Below, piece by piece: positions 1 through 8,707 of a stretch of 64,000 bases of DNA (positions are counted from its first letter, which is position 1; each line of letters opens with the position of its first letter). The stretch is from Streptomyces mutomycini (lineage in GTDB: Bacteria > Actinomycetota > Actinomycetes > Streptomycetales > Streptomycetaceae): assembly GCF_001700505.1 (NCBI RefSeq), contig NZ_MAPV01000056.1, forward strand, positions 62,001 through 126,000. The letters run 5' to 3'. The translations under genes and the position numbers were made by a program. The notes beneath the pieces were generated by a model. That model saw nothing but the letters and a program-made list of their open reading frames with translations, was not told the origin of the DNA and searched no databases.

Positions 1-23
1 CCGGCCCTGGCGTGGACGGGGGC

Positions 24-233
24 TCACCGGCCGGCCTGGGTGACGCCGCTCGCGAGCCGGCCGAGGAAGTCCATGATTCCGCGGCCCACCGGTGTCGGTG
101 CGATGAGCACTCCCAGGGCCAGAACGATGACGACGGTGAACTTCTCGTCCAGCCGACTCCGCGAATGCGTACGCCGGCGCAACCGTATGACGACGATGAC
201 CGCGAGCAGCACAGCCACATTGATCGTCAGCAA
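24..233 (-). CDS. Small one- or two-helix membrane protein (about 69 aa)
   Basis: A TTG start at 233 is preceded by a GGGGAGGT ribosome binding site seven bases upstream. The protein opens with a hydrophobic helix (NVAVLLAVIVVI) followed by a basic RLRRRTHSRSR stretch and then a second hydrophobic segment (FTVVIVLALGVLIAPT). Small proteins of this shape are common near integrated plasmid-type elements in Streptomyces, where some are called Spd or hypothetical membrane proteins; that link is by general resemblance only. No function can be assigned. The reading frame continues open upstream but that part lacks coding character, which is why I place the start here. Confidence 0.55.
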   Translation of the reverse strand: MLTINVAVLLAVIVVIRLRRRTHSRSRLDEKFTVVIVLALGVLIAPTPVGRGIMDFLGRLASGVTQAGR

Positions 234-1057
234 CCGCCTGACCTCCCCGGAACCAGAACGCTGGAGCGGCAGGCGCCTGCCCCAGCCCTCTTGTGTAGCG
301 CGGCTTTGGTGATGTCGAAGGCGAATTGCTGACGAATGGCACAAAGCCATCGGGCCTGGCTGAATACCGGGCGGGAGCTCAGTCTTGGATGTGCACGGTG
401 ACATGCAGGTCCTCCGGTGCGCCGCCATGATTCCTGGGGCTGCCGGACTCTCGAATCCGGGCCTGCTGGTCCGGTCGCGGAAGGCGGCCTCGTCGGCGGA
501 GTCCTTGCACTCAAGCGGGTTCCACCAGTAGTTCCGGTCGAAGCCCTCGCAGTGGTTGCAGAGGTTTGCGGTGGCGCGCAGTTCGTCAACCTCGATGTCG
601 GACCTGTTCCACGCCGGACTGCGGGTGTTCGGTGACGCCGCCGCCCGTGCCCACGCCGAGTGGTGGAAGGAGCTGGAGGATCGTGAGGAGCACGCCCTGC
701 TCTCCGTGGCTCCCGATCCGACGCCCCTCTTCGTCCGGCGGTCCATCCGGCGCACCAGCAGCTCGGCGTACACCAGCACTGCGATGAGGACGACTGTGCC
801 AGCAAGCATGACGGGCGAGGCGATGCGGTCCGCACCCTGTTCGACGGCATCCGCGTGCGGCGGGACCTGGTGGAGGAACACTCGGTGCTCTGCCGGGGGC
901 CTCATCTCCTGCCCCGCGACCATCACCCGCGGCGGAAGACGGCTGCTCGGTGCGCAAGAGGGGCCACGACGGGGGAGACGATCGAGGGCCTCGCCTAGGC
1001 CACGGTTCCGTAGAAGGTGAGGGTGGAGGCGCACCTTCCGATGGCCAGCTTGTCCAG
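234..1057. other. Gene-poor stretch with possible decayed gene remnants
   Basis: No intact gene is convincing here. Two fragments look once-coding. One is on the plus strand from the ATG at 598, reading MSDLFHAGLRVFGDAAARAH with high G/C at third positions for about 50 codons before the bias fades. The other is on the minus strand around 720-810, reading MLAGTVVLIAVLVYAELLV, a membrane helix, with similar bias. A third minus-strand fragment (about 430-610) contains a CNHC motif. The fragments overlap and none has a clear ribosome binding site plus a sensible end. I infer decay of small genes, perhaps from an integrated element. Confidence 0.35.
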
Positions 1058-1082
1058 GTTTAACTATGTTGATACCGGTTAC
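1058..1082 (+). promoter_or_regulatory. Candidate SigB-type promoter upstream of the catalase
   Basis: GTTTAA at 1058-1063 is followed after 13 bases by GGTTAC at 1077-1082. This resembles the general-stress sigma factor consensus (GTTTAA, 12-14 bases, GGGTAT/GGGTAC), with one mismatch in the core -10 element. It lies about 145 bp before the catalase start. A SigB-family sigma factor is encoded 5 kb downstream. The match is by eye and could be chance. Confidence 0.4.
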
Positions 1083-1226
1083 TGGTCCGGCTAAGGCGGG
1101 AAAACGGGGAGACACCGGGTGGCGCAGCCGTCCCGTGCGGGGCTCTACGTCCGGTCTCGGCCTCGTCCGACCCGTGTCCCCAGCCCTACCGACGTTTCAC
1201 ACACCCCACGACGAAGGGGAAACAAA

Positions 1227-2750
1227 GTGACCGACACCTCGCACAAGCCGACCACTACTGACTCCGGCACCCCCGTCGAGAGCGATGAACATTCGCTCAC
1301 CGTCGGCCCGGGCGGCCCGATCCTCCTGCAGGACTCGTACCTGATCGAGCAGATGGCTCAGTTCAACCGGGAGCGCATCCCCGAGCGTCAGCCGCACGCC
1401 AAGGGCAGCGGGGCCTTCGGACATTTCGAGGTGACCGGGGACGTCAGCGGATACACCAGGGCCGCGCTCTTCCAGCCCGGCACAACGACCGACCTGGTCA
1501 TCCGGTTCTCGACCGTAGCCGGTGAGCGGGGCAGCCCCGACACCTGGCGCGACCCTCGCGGCTTCGCGGTGAAGTTCTACACCAGCGAAGGCAACTACGA
1601 CATGGTGGGCAACAACACCCCCGTGTTCTTCGTGAAGGATCCGATGAAGTTCCAGCACTTCATCCGGTCCCAGAAGCGTCGTGCGGACAACAATCTCCGC
1701 GACCACGACATGCAGTGGGACTTCTGGACGCTCTCGCCCGAGTCCGCCCACCAGGTCACCTGGCTCATGGGCGATCGTGGCATCCCGCGCACCTGGCGTC
1801 ACATGAACGGCTACACCTCCCACACCTATATGTGGATCAACGCCCAGGGTGAGCGCTTCTGGGTGAAGTACCACTTCAAGACCGACCAGGGCGTCGAAAC
1901 GTTCACCCAGCACGAGGCCGACCAGATGGCTTCCGCCGACACGGACTATCACACGCGTGATCTGTTCGAGCACATCCGCGACGGCGAGTTCCCGAGCTGG
2001 ACGCTGTACGTCCAGGTCATGCCGTACGAGGACGCGGTGGACTACCGGTTCAACCCGTTCGACCTGACCAAGGTGTGGCCGCACGGCGACTACCCGCTGG
2101 TCGAGGTGGGGCGGATGACTCTGGACCGTAACCCCACCGACAACCACGCGGAGATCGAGCAGGCGGCCTTCCAGCCGAACAACCTGGTCCCCGGTATCGG
2201 CCCGAGCCCGGACCGGATGCTGCTCGCACGGCTGTTCTCCTACGCGGACGCGCACCGCTACCGCATCGGGGCCAACTACCAGCAGCTCCCTGTCAACGCG
2301 CCCGTCGTCCCGGTGCACACGTACTCCAAGGACGGAGCGATGGCGTATCGGAAGACCACCGATCCCGTCTACGCCCCGAACTCGAAGGGTGGCCCGGCAG
2401 CCGACACCGACCGCTACGGCAACCCGCCGAGTTGGCACACCGACGGAGACATCACCCGGGCGGCCTACGTCTCGCATGCGGAGGACGACGACTGGGGCCA
2501 GGCAGGCACCATGGTGCGCAAGGTCCTCGACGACGCCGGGCGGGACCGGTTGGTGGACAACGTCGTCGGCCACCTGCTCAACGGAGTGACCGAGCCGGTG
2601 CTGCGGCGGGCTTTCGAGTACTGGACGAACATCGACAAGTCGATCGGTGAGCGCATCGAGAAGGGGGTGCGCGCCAAGGCGGGCGAGAAGGACCCCAAGG
2701 CCTCGCAGCAGGGCAACCCCGCGCGCCGGTCGATGCAGGACAAGGCCTGA
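1227..2750 (+). CDS. katA: Monofunctional heme catalase (small-subunit type)
   Basis: Breaks hydrogen peroxide down to water and oxygen in the cytoplasm. I start at GTG 1227 (507 aa), preceded by GAAGGGGA; the frame is open further upstream but that part is unlike catalases. Family landmarks are complete: the distal histidine in [16 protein letters not shown], the asparagine in [11 protein letters not shown], and the proximal heme-ligand tyrosine in [14 protein letters not shown]. The length fits the roughly 500-residue small-subunit class (KatA/CatA) rather than the 750-residue KatE class. Streptomyces catA genes often sit beside a Fur-like catR; none is seen here. Transcription appears to be monocistronic, ending in the hairpin at 2775-2810, and may start from the stress-type promoter at 1058. 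Confidence 0.95.
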   Translation: MTDTSHKPTTTDSGTPVESDEHSLTVGPGGPILLQDSYLIEQMAQFNRERIPERQPHAKGSGAFGHFEVTGDVSGYTRAALFQPGTTTDLVIRFSTVAGERGSPDTWRDPRGFAVKFYTSEGNYDMVGNNTPVFFVKDPMKFQHFIRSQKRRADNNLRDHDMQWDFWTLSPESAHQVTWLMGDRGIPRTWRHMNGYTSHTYMWINAQGERFWVKYHFKTDQGVETFTQHEADQMASADTDYHTRDLFEHIRDGEFPSWTLYVQVMPYEDAVDYRFNPFDLTKVWPHGDYPLVEVGRMTLDRNPTDNHAEIEQAAFQPNNLVPGIGPSPDRMLLARLFSYADAHRYRIGANYQQLPVNAPVVPVHTYSKDGAMAYRKTTDPVYAPNSKGGPAADTDRYGNPPSWHTDGDITRAAYVSHAEDDDWGQAGTMVRKVLDDAGRDRLVDNVVGHLLNGVTEPVLRRAFEYWTNIDKSIGERIEKGVRAKAGEKDPKASQQGNPARRSMQDKA

Positions 2751-2774
2751 TCCCCCTGCGTACGTCGCCTCCCC

Positions 2775-2810
2775 GCATGACGCCCCCGGTCGATGCCGGG
2801 GGCGTCATGC
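2775..2810 (+). terminator. Terminator hairpin after the catalase
   Basis: Perfect 15-bp inverted repeat (GCATGACGCCCCCGG and its complement) with a 6-base loop, 24 bases after the catalase stop. There is no T-run, as is usual for Streptomyces terminators. Confidence 0.85.
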
Positions 2811-3043
2811 GTGCGGGCTGTTCACCCCCGCCCGCCGCCGTATCCGGTCGCGTTACCCGATTCCGTCCCGGCCTCGCCGGCGCCGTGTGAACCTGTGGGC
2901 CACGGCCCTCGAACGGCGAGATTCCTGTCCTCCGGCATGGCATCGGTCACCCGGCGGGGAGTGATACTGGAACTGCGCGTACGCGGGGCAGCCTCGCGCC
3001 GGTAGTGACGTCACGGTGTCTACAAAACCGAGGGGAGCCGTTC

Positions 3044-3646
3044 ATGACTACGGCGACGGACCTGTTCATCATCTCTGTGGACCTGGACCATTCCGTGGGA
3101 CAGGGTGACCTGTCGCTCGCACTCGCGGGAGCCGAACTGATCGATCTCATCTCATCGGCTTCCGACGTCACGCTGGACGGCGACCTGATCGTCCCGGGCG
3201 GGCCAGCGGCGCCTGCTGATCGACTCCTGGCCGGTGCGTGGTCGGTTCTCGATGGTCAGGCGCCGTACGAGCGGGTCGAGGACTGGCTGTGGCGGCGAGG
3301 GCACGATCTCTCCGCGGCGTACCAGACGGCCCTCGAGGAGAACGGCCTGCTCCGTCAGCAGCGACGCGGCCGATCGCCGTTCGGCGCCGAGCGCGTGGAA
3401 CTGGCCGATTCACCCTCTCGTAGCCGGGCCTTGAGCCGCTGGGCAGCCAGCGAGCCCGTTCTCGTCGCCCTCGCATCGGCAGTGGGTATCCGGAGCGAAC
3501 CGTCCGAGGACGAGCCGAGCCTCGATGACGAAGCCGTGACGACAGTGCTCGTCGCCGTCAATGATGCGGTGATGGAGCTGGAGGCGGAACGTCAGAAGCG
3601 GGCCATCGAGAATACGGCGTTCGCCAATCTCTGGCGCGGCCCGTAA
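3044..3646 (+). CDS. GPP34 (GOLPH3-like) family protein
   Basis: A 200-residue protein of the family related to eukaryotic Golgi phosphoprotein 3, which binds phosphatidylinositol 4-phosphate. Actinomycete members are soluble helical proteins with no settled function, often present in several copies per Streptomyces genome. The start at ATG 3044 follows GAGGGGAGCC. Visible features are the family's N-terminal helix region (DLFIISVDLD, LSLALAGAELIDLI) and later helices including the conserved-looking PSRSRALSRWAASEPVLVAL region. It stands alone between a terminator and a convergent STAS gene. Confidence 0.85.
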   Translation: MTTATDLFIISVDLDHSVGQGDLSLALAGAELIDLISSASDVTLDGDLIVPGGPAAPADRLLAGAWSVLDGQAPYERVEDWLWRRGHDLSAAYQTALEENGLLRQQRRGRSPFGAERVELADSPSRSRALSRWAASEPVLVALASAVGIRSEPSEDEPSLDDEAVTTVLVAVNDAVMELEAERQKRAIENTAFANLWRGP

Positions 3647-3813
3647 CGGACATGCATCCGACGATCTGCCCTTCGAGCCCGCAGGTGGAGGGGCACTCGT
3701 CGCACCTGCCCGCCGTCCGCGTACGGCCGGCAGCGCCGTTCGTCCCTCGGGCCCCCGCCACGTCCCGTACTTGGGCGGAGGGGGCGGCGGCGAGACGGCG
3801 GGCCTCGGCTCGT

Positions 3814-4206
3814 CTAACGGGTCCCGTGCTCTCCCGGTGTGCCGCAGGGCCTCGCGATGAGGGTCAGAGCATCGGTGGTGCTGGGAAGCGCCGGTATCAG
3901 TTCACCGACTCCCGTGACGTCCAGCAGCCTCGCGAGGTGTGGTGGTGCGGCGGCCACGGACAGCGACCCGTGCCGGTCCTTCGCATACCGCAGGATGCCG
4001 ATCATGGTGTTGAGGCCGGAGGAGTCACAGAATCGAAGGGGCGCCATATCGAGGACCAGGTGTGATCTGCCCTGTCTGATCAACTCAAGTGCCCTCGTCC
4101 GCAAGGTGGGCGCGCTGTCCACGTCGATCTCGCCCGCGACGGTGAGGACGGCGGTCGAGTCCATCGGCTGCCGGACGGTGAGGATGAGGCTCGGGCTTTG
4201 CGTCAT
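3814..4206 (-). CDS. STAS-domain anti-sigma factor antagonist
   Basis: A 130-residue single-domain STAS protein of the RsbV/SpoIIAA type. Such proteins bind an anti-sigma kinase and so release a sigma factor; they are switched off by phosphorylation of a conserved serine and restored by a PP2C phosphatase. The phosphorylation site is visible as FCDSSGLN (serines 62-63), in the expected place after the third strand. The ATG at 4206 gives normal family length; longer starts add non-family sequence. A GGGTAC hexamer on the minus strand about 100 bp upstream looks like a stress-sigma -10 element but has no well-placed -35. A PP2C phosphatase (5061-6248) and a SigB-type sigma gene (6509-7393) are near, but no kinase gene is adjacent. 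Confidence 0.9.
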   Translation of the reverse strand: MTQSPSLILTVRQPMDSTAVLTVAGEIDVDSAPTLRTRALELIRQGRSHLVLDMAPLRFCDSSGLNTMIGILRYAKDRHGSLSVAAAPPHLARLLDVTGVGELIPALPSTTDALTLIARPCGTPGEHGTR

Positions 4207-4535
4207 AGGTGTCAGTGCTCCAGGCCGGGGAGCGGTAGCCGCCCCGGGTGGGGCGGCCATGACCGCTGGATGATCACGCGTCGGATGTCGACTGCGAAAC
4301 CGTACCCCATGACAACTATTGCCATGGGGAAACACACCAGGGGTCGGCCGGCCGGCTCCGGAGGTGGTGCTCTCAGGAAACCGTTGCTGACGGAGGTACG
4401 ATATCCGGGGCCACGCGCGTGTCCCGGAACCTTCGTCGTGGCTTTCCACACGAGCGCATCAGTGCCCGGCTCGTTTGCTCGGTCCGGTGGCCAGACGGAC
4501 GAGTGAGACAACTGCCGGATCGGAGTGTCATCGAT

Positions 4536-5033
4536 ATGGGCCTGAACCCCGAACCCGACCACTGTCGCCGGGATGCGGCGCGTGAGGGTTCCGAGTTCGT
4601 CGAACTTCTGGAAGTTCTCTGGGAGCACGGACGTGAAGCCGTACCCACCGGCCCCGTATCCCCCTCGCAGCTCCGCGTGCTGTACACGCTGGACCGGGAG
4701 GAGGGCATCAATCTGCGCATGCTCGCCGACGCCCTGGGTTCGGCCTCCCCCTCGGTCAGCAGGCTGTGCGACAGGCTTCAGGCCACGGGATTCGTGGAGC
4801 GCGCCCCCAGCCCGGTGAGCCGCCGGGAACTGGAGCTCCGGCTGACCAGCCACGGCAAGGCGTATCTCGTCGACCTGCGCATGCGTCGGGAAGAGGTACT
4901 GATGTCCACGATCGACGCCATGCCGGCCAAGGCGCGCCGCTCACTCCTCGAAGGACTCAGGGCCTTCCGCAACGCGTCCGCGTCCTCCGGGAAGGACAGC
5001 GGTGGAGCGAGACCCTTGCGGTCGACCGGATAG
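4536..5033 (+). CDS. MarR-family winged-helix transcriptional regulator
   Basis: A 165-residue DNA-binding regulator. The winged helix is visible as [20 protein letters not shown] (recognition helix) followed by the wing ERAPSPVSRRELELRLTSHG. MarR proteins bind palindromic operators as dimers, usually next to their own gene. The start is uncertain: ATG 4536 has GGAG ten bases upstream; GTG 4503 would add 11 residues. It is divergent from the STAS gene across about 330 bp, and its stop lies 28 bp from the convergent phosphatase gene. The ligand and targets are not evident. Confidence 0.85.
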   Translation: MGLNPEPDHCRRDAAREGSEFVELLEVLWEHGREAVPTGPVSPSQLRVLYTLDREEGINLRMLADALGSASPSVSRLCDRLQATGFVERAPSPVSRRELELRLTSHGKAYLVDLRMRREEVLMSTIDAMPAKARRSLLEGLRAFRNASASSGKDSGGARPLRSTG

Positions 5034-5060
5034 AGGCCGGCCGACCGCAAGCAGGCCAGG

Positions 5061-6248
5061 TCACGCAGATGTGCCGCCGGTGGCCGGCTGCCGGCCGAAC
5101 CAGTCCAGGCAGACCACCAGGGCATCGTCGTCCAGCGGTGCGGCACCTCGGTGGTCCCTCAGGTCCCGGAGCACTGCCAGCGGAACCTGCTCGGACGGAA
5201 GGAAGCGGTGAGCGGACAGCGACCGGGCGATGGCGCGCTCCCCGTAGCGTTCTCCCGCCGCCGACGCGCTGTCGTAGACGCCGTCGCTGCCGATCAGCAG
5301 CCGGTCGCCAGGTTCGACGCGCAAACGCTCAGTGACGTACTCCGTCTCTTCGAACATCCCCAGCGGGAGCTGCGCGTCGAACTCGCAGGACTCGACGCTG
5401 CGCCCTCGCTGCCGCCACATCCGCGGGGATCCCGCGTCCACAGCCTCCACCTCGCCCGTGGCCAGGTCGAAGCGGAGGAGCAGGACCGCCGCGTGCAGCG
5501 CGCCTCGGTACTGGGCGTAGACAGCCTGGTCGGCGAGGCTGGCCTGGCCCGCGAGGCCGAGGCCGGCGCGCCGGGCGTTGCGCAACGCGCTCACGACGAG
5601 ATTGGTCAGGAGGGCCGCCTCCATCCCCGTGCCCATGCCGTTGGTGACGGTGAGGGTGAGGTGATGGGCCGAGACCGACCAGTCGAAGTTGTCGCCGAAG
5701 ATCGCGTACGCGGGCTCCAGATGGGCGCCCAGCTTGAATTCGGGGCGGGACACGGAGCGGCCCGGCAGCAACTGCCACTGCATCTCCGCGGCCAGGGTCA
5801 GCCTCGTGGCGCGCCGGGCGAGGAGGTAGAGGTCGGTGTCCCGTTCGGCGACCAGGATCTCGTGGCCGAGCGCCTCACAGACCTGCTGCATCTCCGCCAG
5901 GTCCGCCCGGGAGAGACCGTCCTCCGGCCCGGTGACGGTGAGAACCCCGAGCCGGTCCCCCCGGACGGTCACCGGCAGATGTACGTGCAGGGGGCCGGGT
6001 GCGGTCCGGGGCTCCACATAGGGCTCCTGGACTCCGAAGGCGCGACCCTGTGGGCTGTCATGAACGTGCACCGGCTCGGCGAGAGGCGCCTCTGACACCA
6101 CCTGGAGGGTGGTCATGCCGTAGTCGGCGAGCCGCAGCTCCACGCTCTGCACGGCGTACTGCTCCCGCAGAGCCTGCGTGACGACGTCGAGGAGCAGGTG
6201 GGGTGCGGCGTTACGCAGCTCCCGCTCGACCGCAGCGTATCTGTCCAC
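5061..6248 (-). CDS. GAF-PP2C (SpoIIE/RsbU-type) phosphatase with an altered metal site
   Basis: A 395-residue protein with an N-terminal GAF-like sensor region (about residues 10-140) and a C-terminal SpoIIE-type PP2C domain (about 155-390). This family dephosphorylates STAS antagonists such as the one encoded at 3814-4206. Motif 1 is recognisable as FGDNFDW (184-190) rather than the usual GGDWYD. Motif 2, normally GDVxGHG, reads TNGMGTGMEAA with asparagine at residue 203 in place of the metal-binding aspartate. The SDGVYDS and DDDALVV motifs near the end are kept. Activity may be lost or changed, so it could be a binding or sensing protein rather than an enzyme. It faces the sigma gene divergently. 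Confidence 0.88.
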   Translation of the reverse strand: MDRYAAVERELRNAAPHLLLDVVTQALREQYAVQSVELRLADYGMTTLQVVSEAPLAEPVHVHDSPQGRAFGVQEPYVEPRTAPGPLHVHLPVTVRGDRLGVLTVTGPEDGLSRADLAEMQQVCEALGHEILVAERDTDLYLLARRATRLTLAAEMQWQLLPGRSVSRPEFKLGAHLEPAYAIFGDNFDWSVSAHHLTLTVTNGMGTGMEAALLTNLVVSALRNARRAGLGLAGQASLADQAVYAQYRGALHAAVLLLRFDLATGEVEAVDAGSPRMWRQRGRSVESCEFDAQLPLGMFEETEYVTERLRVEPGDRLLIGSDGVYDSASAAGERYGERAIARSLSAHRFLPSEQVPLAVLRDLRDHRGAAPLDDDALVVCLDWFGRQPATGGTSA

Positions 6249-6508
6249 GTGATCCTGTTTCTCATTGTGCTGCGCCGAAACCCGGGCCGCCCTCGGGCCC
6301 GGCCGGCCTCCAGCGTACGGGCCTGTACCCGATCCAGCGCGGCACGCCCGAAAGGATCGCGCCGGTGGACGGCGCCGCTCATTCTACGATGTCCAGAGAC
6401 AACTGTTTCCGCGCAGCAAGAAAAGAGCCGTCTTCGCGCATGGGTCTGCGGGGGCGGGGCAGGGGCTCGTCAGGTATCCCGTACAGCACCAGGGAGGGTG
6501 GCTACACA

Positions 6509-7393
6509 GTGATTACTCAACAGACAGCCGGAGCCGCGCCGGTTGACGGGTTGCAGACTTCGGATGCCTCGCAGGAGCGCATAGGCGAGCTGCCGTGGAT
6601 CGAGGACGCGGGCAAAGTTGCCCCGCAGAACGCCCGGGCTCTGTCGACGCTGTTCTTCGAGCGGCTGCAGGTCCTGGAGGAGGGCACGCACGAGTACCAG
6701 TACGCGCGCAACACCCTCATCGAGATGAACATCTCTCTCGTCCGGTTCGCCGCGCGCCGCTTCCGTAACCGGGGCAGCGGGGACATGGAGGACATCACCC
6801 AGGTAGGAACCATTGGTCTCATCAAGGCCATCGACCGGTTCGAGCTCTCGCGCGAGGTCGAGTTCGCCACCTTCGCCGTCCCCTATATCGTCGGCGAGAT
6901 CAAGCGCTTCTTCCGTGACACCACCTGGGCCGTCCACGTCCCGCGACGGCTGCAGGAGCTCCGCGTGGAACTTGCCAAGGCCAAGGACGAACTCGCCACC
7001 CGGCTGGACCGCGATCCGACGGCGAAGGAACTGGCCGCCCACCTGGACCGCACCGAGGACGAGGTCATCGAGGGCATCATCGCCTCCAACGGCTACACCG
7101 CCGGTTCGTTGGACCTGCCGACCGATACCGGTGAGACGACGGGCACAGCGTCGCGTACCTTCGCCGACGTCCTGGGTGAGCCGGACGCCGCGATGGAGAC
7201 GGTGGAGAATCTGCACGCCCTGGCTCCGCTCCTGGAGGAGCTCGACGACCGCGAGCGCCGCATCATCGAGATGCGGTTCGGCCAGGAGATGACGCAGGCT
7301 CAGATCGGCGCCGCGCTGGACGTCTCCCAGATGCATGTCTCCCGTCTTCTGACACGCACCCTGGGCAAGCTCCGGGCCGGCATGCTGGCCTGA
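6509..7393 (+). CDS. SigB/SigF/SigG-family RNA polymerase sigma factor
   Basis: A 294-residue group 3 sigma-70 factor of the stress/sporulation class. The start is GTG 6509, preceded by GGGAGGG. Region 2 is clear (NISLVRFAARRFRNRGSGDM, DITQVGTIGLIKAIDRFE, FATFAVPYIVGEIKRFFRD, with the VPRRLQEL segment that follows). Region 3 spans about 155-215, and region 4 contains the helix-turn-helix MTQAQIGAALDVSQMHVSRLL. In this class activity is controlled by an anti-sigma kinase and a STAS antagonist. A STAS protein and a PP2C-like protein lie just upstream, but the anti-sigma kinase gene normally found next to such sigma genes is missing here. Confidence 0.93.
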   Translation: MITQQTAGAAPVDGLQTSDASQERIGELPWIEDAGKVAPQNARALSTLFFERLQVLEEGTHEYQYARNTLIEMNISLVRFAARRFRNRGSGDMEDITQVGTIGLIKAIDRFELSREVEFATFAVPYIVGEIKRFFRDTTWAVHVPRRLQELRVELAKAKDELATRLDRDPTAKELAAHLDRTEDEVIEGIIASNGYTAGSLDLPTDTGETTGTASRTFADVLGEPDAAMETVENLHALAPLLEELDDRERRIIEMRFGQEMTQAQIGAALDVSQMHVSRLLTRTLGKLRAGMLA

Positions 7394-7882
7394 TCCGTCC
7401 GTGTCCGTGGCGCTCGGTGGTGTCTTGAACGCCACAGAATCACTTCCGGCGCTGGCGCCAGGCCGTTCAGCACGAGACGTACATGAGGCCGCTCTGCCGA
7501 CTCCGTGACACCGGGCTACTGCTCCGCCGGGTCCGGGCGCGGTTTCCGCCTTTCGTCCCAGGCCTTCGGGGGCGGGCTGGGGCGGAGGAGAAGGGCACAT
7601 CCCGCACCTTGCCGCCCCTCGTGCTCCGAACTCCGGTTCGAGCCGGTCACGTGCCTCGGGTCATGCGACTCGGAGTGATCGGGCCACCTCGGCAGTCTCG
7701 TCGAGCTTCCCGGGCGCCACGGGCACGCAAACAACCGGACGGCCGCCCGCGCTGATGCCGGAACGGGGGCTGAAGCCATCCGCTCGCGGCTGCGTCGCCT
7801 CCCGCTCTCCCGCAGGAGCACGCGCCACCCACCTGCGTTCCCCCGTACGGCAGCCGCGCTCCCCCGGCCGATCTCGGAGTGG
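7394..7882. other. Intergenic stretch, no gene seen
   Basis: Between the sigma gene and the convergent DoxX gene. Frames open here have no ribosome binding site and no family resemblance. I see no strong hairpin. Confidence 0.5.
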
Positions 7883-8434
7883 TCAAACGGCCGGAAGATG
7901 CTCACGCACGGCGCCGGCAGCTGACCGGACCCCGTGCGCCCTGTCTGTGACTGCGGCGCCCACGGCATGTCCGGCCTTGCGTGCGCTGCGGGCACCGACA
8001 GCGGCCGCAGCTCGTGAGCGGTAGGCCAGAGAGGGCTTGCCGTGGGTGTCCGCGGCCGCGATCAGCAGACCGCCGAACAGCGACAGGTTCTTGGAGAACT
8101 GGACACGCTGACGGGAGCGTTCCCCAGGGTCCTCGACATTCCACCACGCGTGACCGGCCAGGGTCGTGGGCACGAGCGAGACGGCCAGGGCGAGGGCGGA
8201 GGCTCGCGGAAGGCGGCCGACCGCAAGGAGTGCGCCGGCTCCGATTTGGACAGCACTGTTGATCCGTACCAGTCGTGTCGTGTCGTCCGGCAGTGGCGGG
8301 ACGCGCCCTGCGACGGGTTGGGCAACAGGATCTGCCAGGGCCGCCACGGAGTGCGGGTCCCGAAGCGTGCGGAGCCCGCCGGAGATGAAGACGGAGGCGA
8401 GCAAGGGGCGGGCGACTGTCCTCAGAATTGCCAT
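7883..8434 (-). CDS. DoxX-family membrane protein
   Basis: About 183 residues. The N-terminal two thirds match the DoxX pattern: RTVARPLLASVFISGGLRTL, then hydrophobic segments around VRINSAVQIGAGALLAVGRL, ASALALAVSLVPTTLAGHAWW and FSKNLSLFGGLLIAAAD. DoxX proteins are four-helix inner-membrane proteins linked in some bacteria to redox or oxidative-stress complexes. The C-terminal 50 residues are an alanine/arginine-rich tail without family similarity. The start may be ATG 8434 or GTG 8443; neither has a strong ribosome binding site. It is divergent from the FUSC gene. Confidence 0.85.
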   Translation of the reverse strand: MAILRTVARPLLASVFISGGLRTLRDPHSVAALADPVAQPVAGRVPPLPDDTTRLVRINSAVQIGAGALLAVGRLPRASALALAVSLVPTTLAGHAWWNVEDPGERSRQRVQFSKNLSLFGGLLIAAADTHGKPSLAYRSRAAAAVGARSARKAGHAVGAAVTDRAHGVRSAAGAVREHLPAV

Positions 8435-8707
8435 GCTTCGCACTTGCCCGGGTTCGGACGGCGCACGCGTCCGGGTCTCTCGCGGCGTGTCATAGCGGCT
8501 TCAACCGCCCGGTGCAGGGCCGACCCTGGGCGTTCCGGTGCGTGTGTACCCAGCGACGGCAGCCGACATGGTGGTGCCGGGACCACGGCGGCCCGGACCT
8601 GAGTTGGTCCGGCCGTTCCCTGCCGTGCGATGCTGAACGGCACGTGCATCAGGGTGGTTGACGAGAGAAAGCGCAGGGTGAGGGCAGTGCGGCGGGGCGG
8701 GGCCATC

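Noticed and set aside
440-470. tRNA-like TCGAATCC sequence
   Set aside because: No cloverleaf can be drawn around it and no acceptor or anticodon stem is visible.
1197-2573. Long open frame on the minus strand opposite the catalase
   Set aside because: It is a shadow of the high-GC3 catalase gene; it has no family resemblance, and similar shadows lie opposite ctaD, rhaI, rhaEW-like and the helicase gene.
7516-7995. Minus-strand frame downstream of DoxX
   Set aside because: It overlaps the DoxX gene in another frame, has low-complexity Arg/Pro/Ser content and no start signal.
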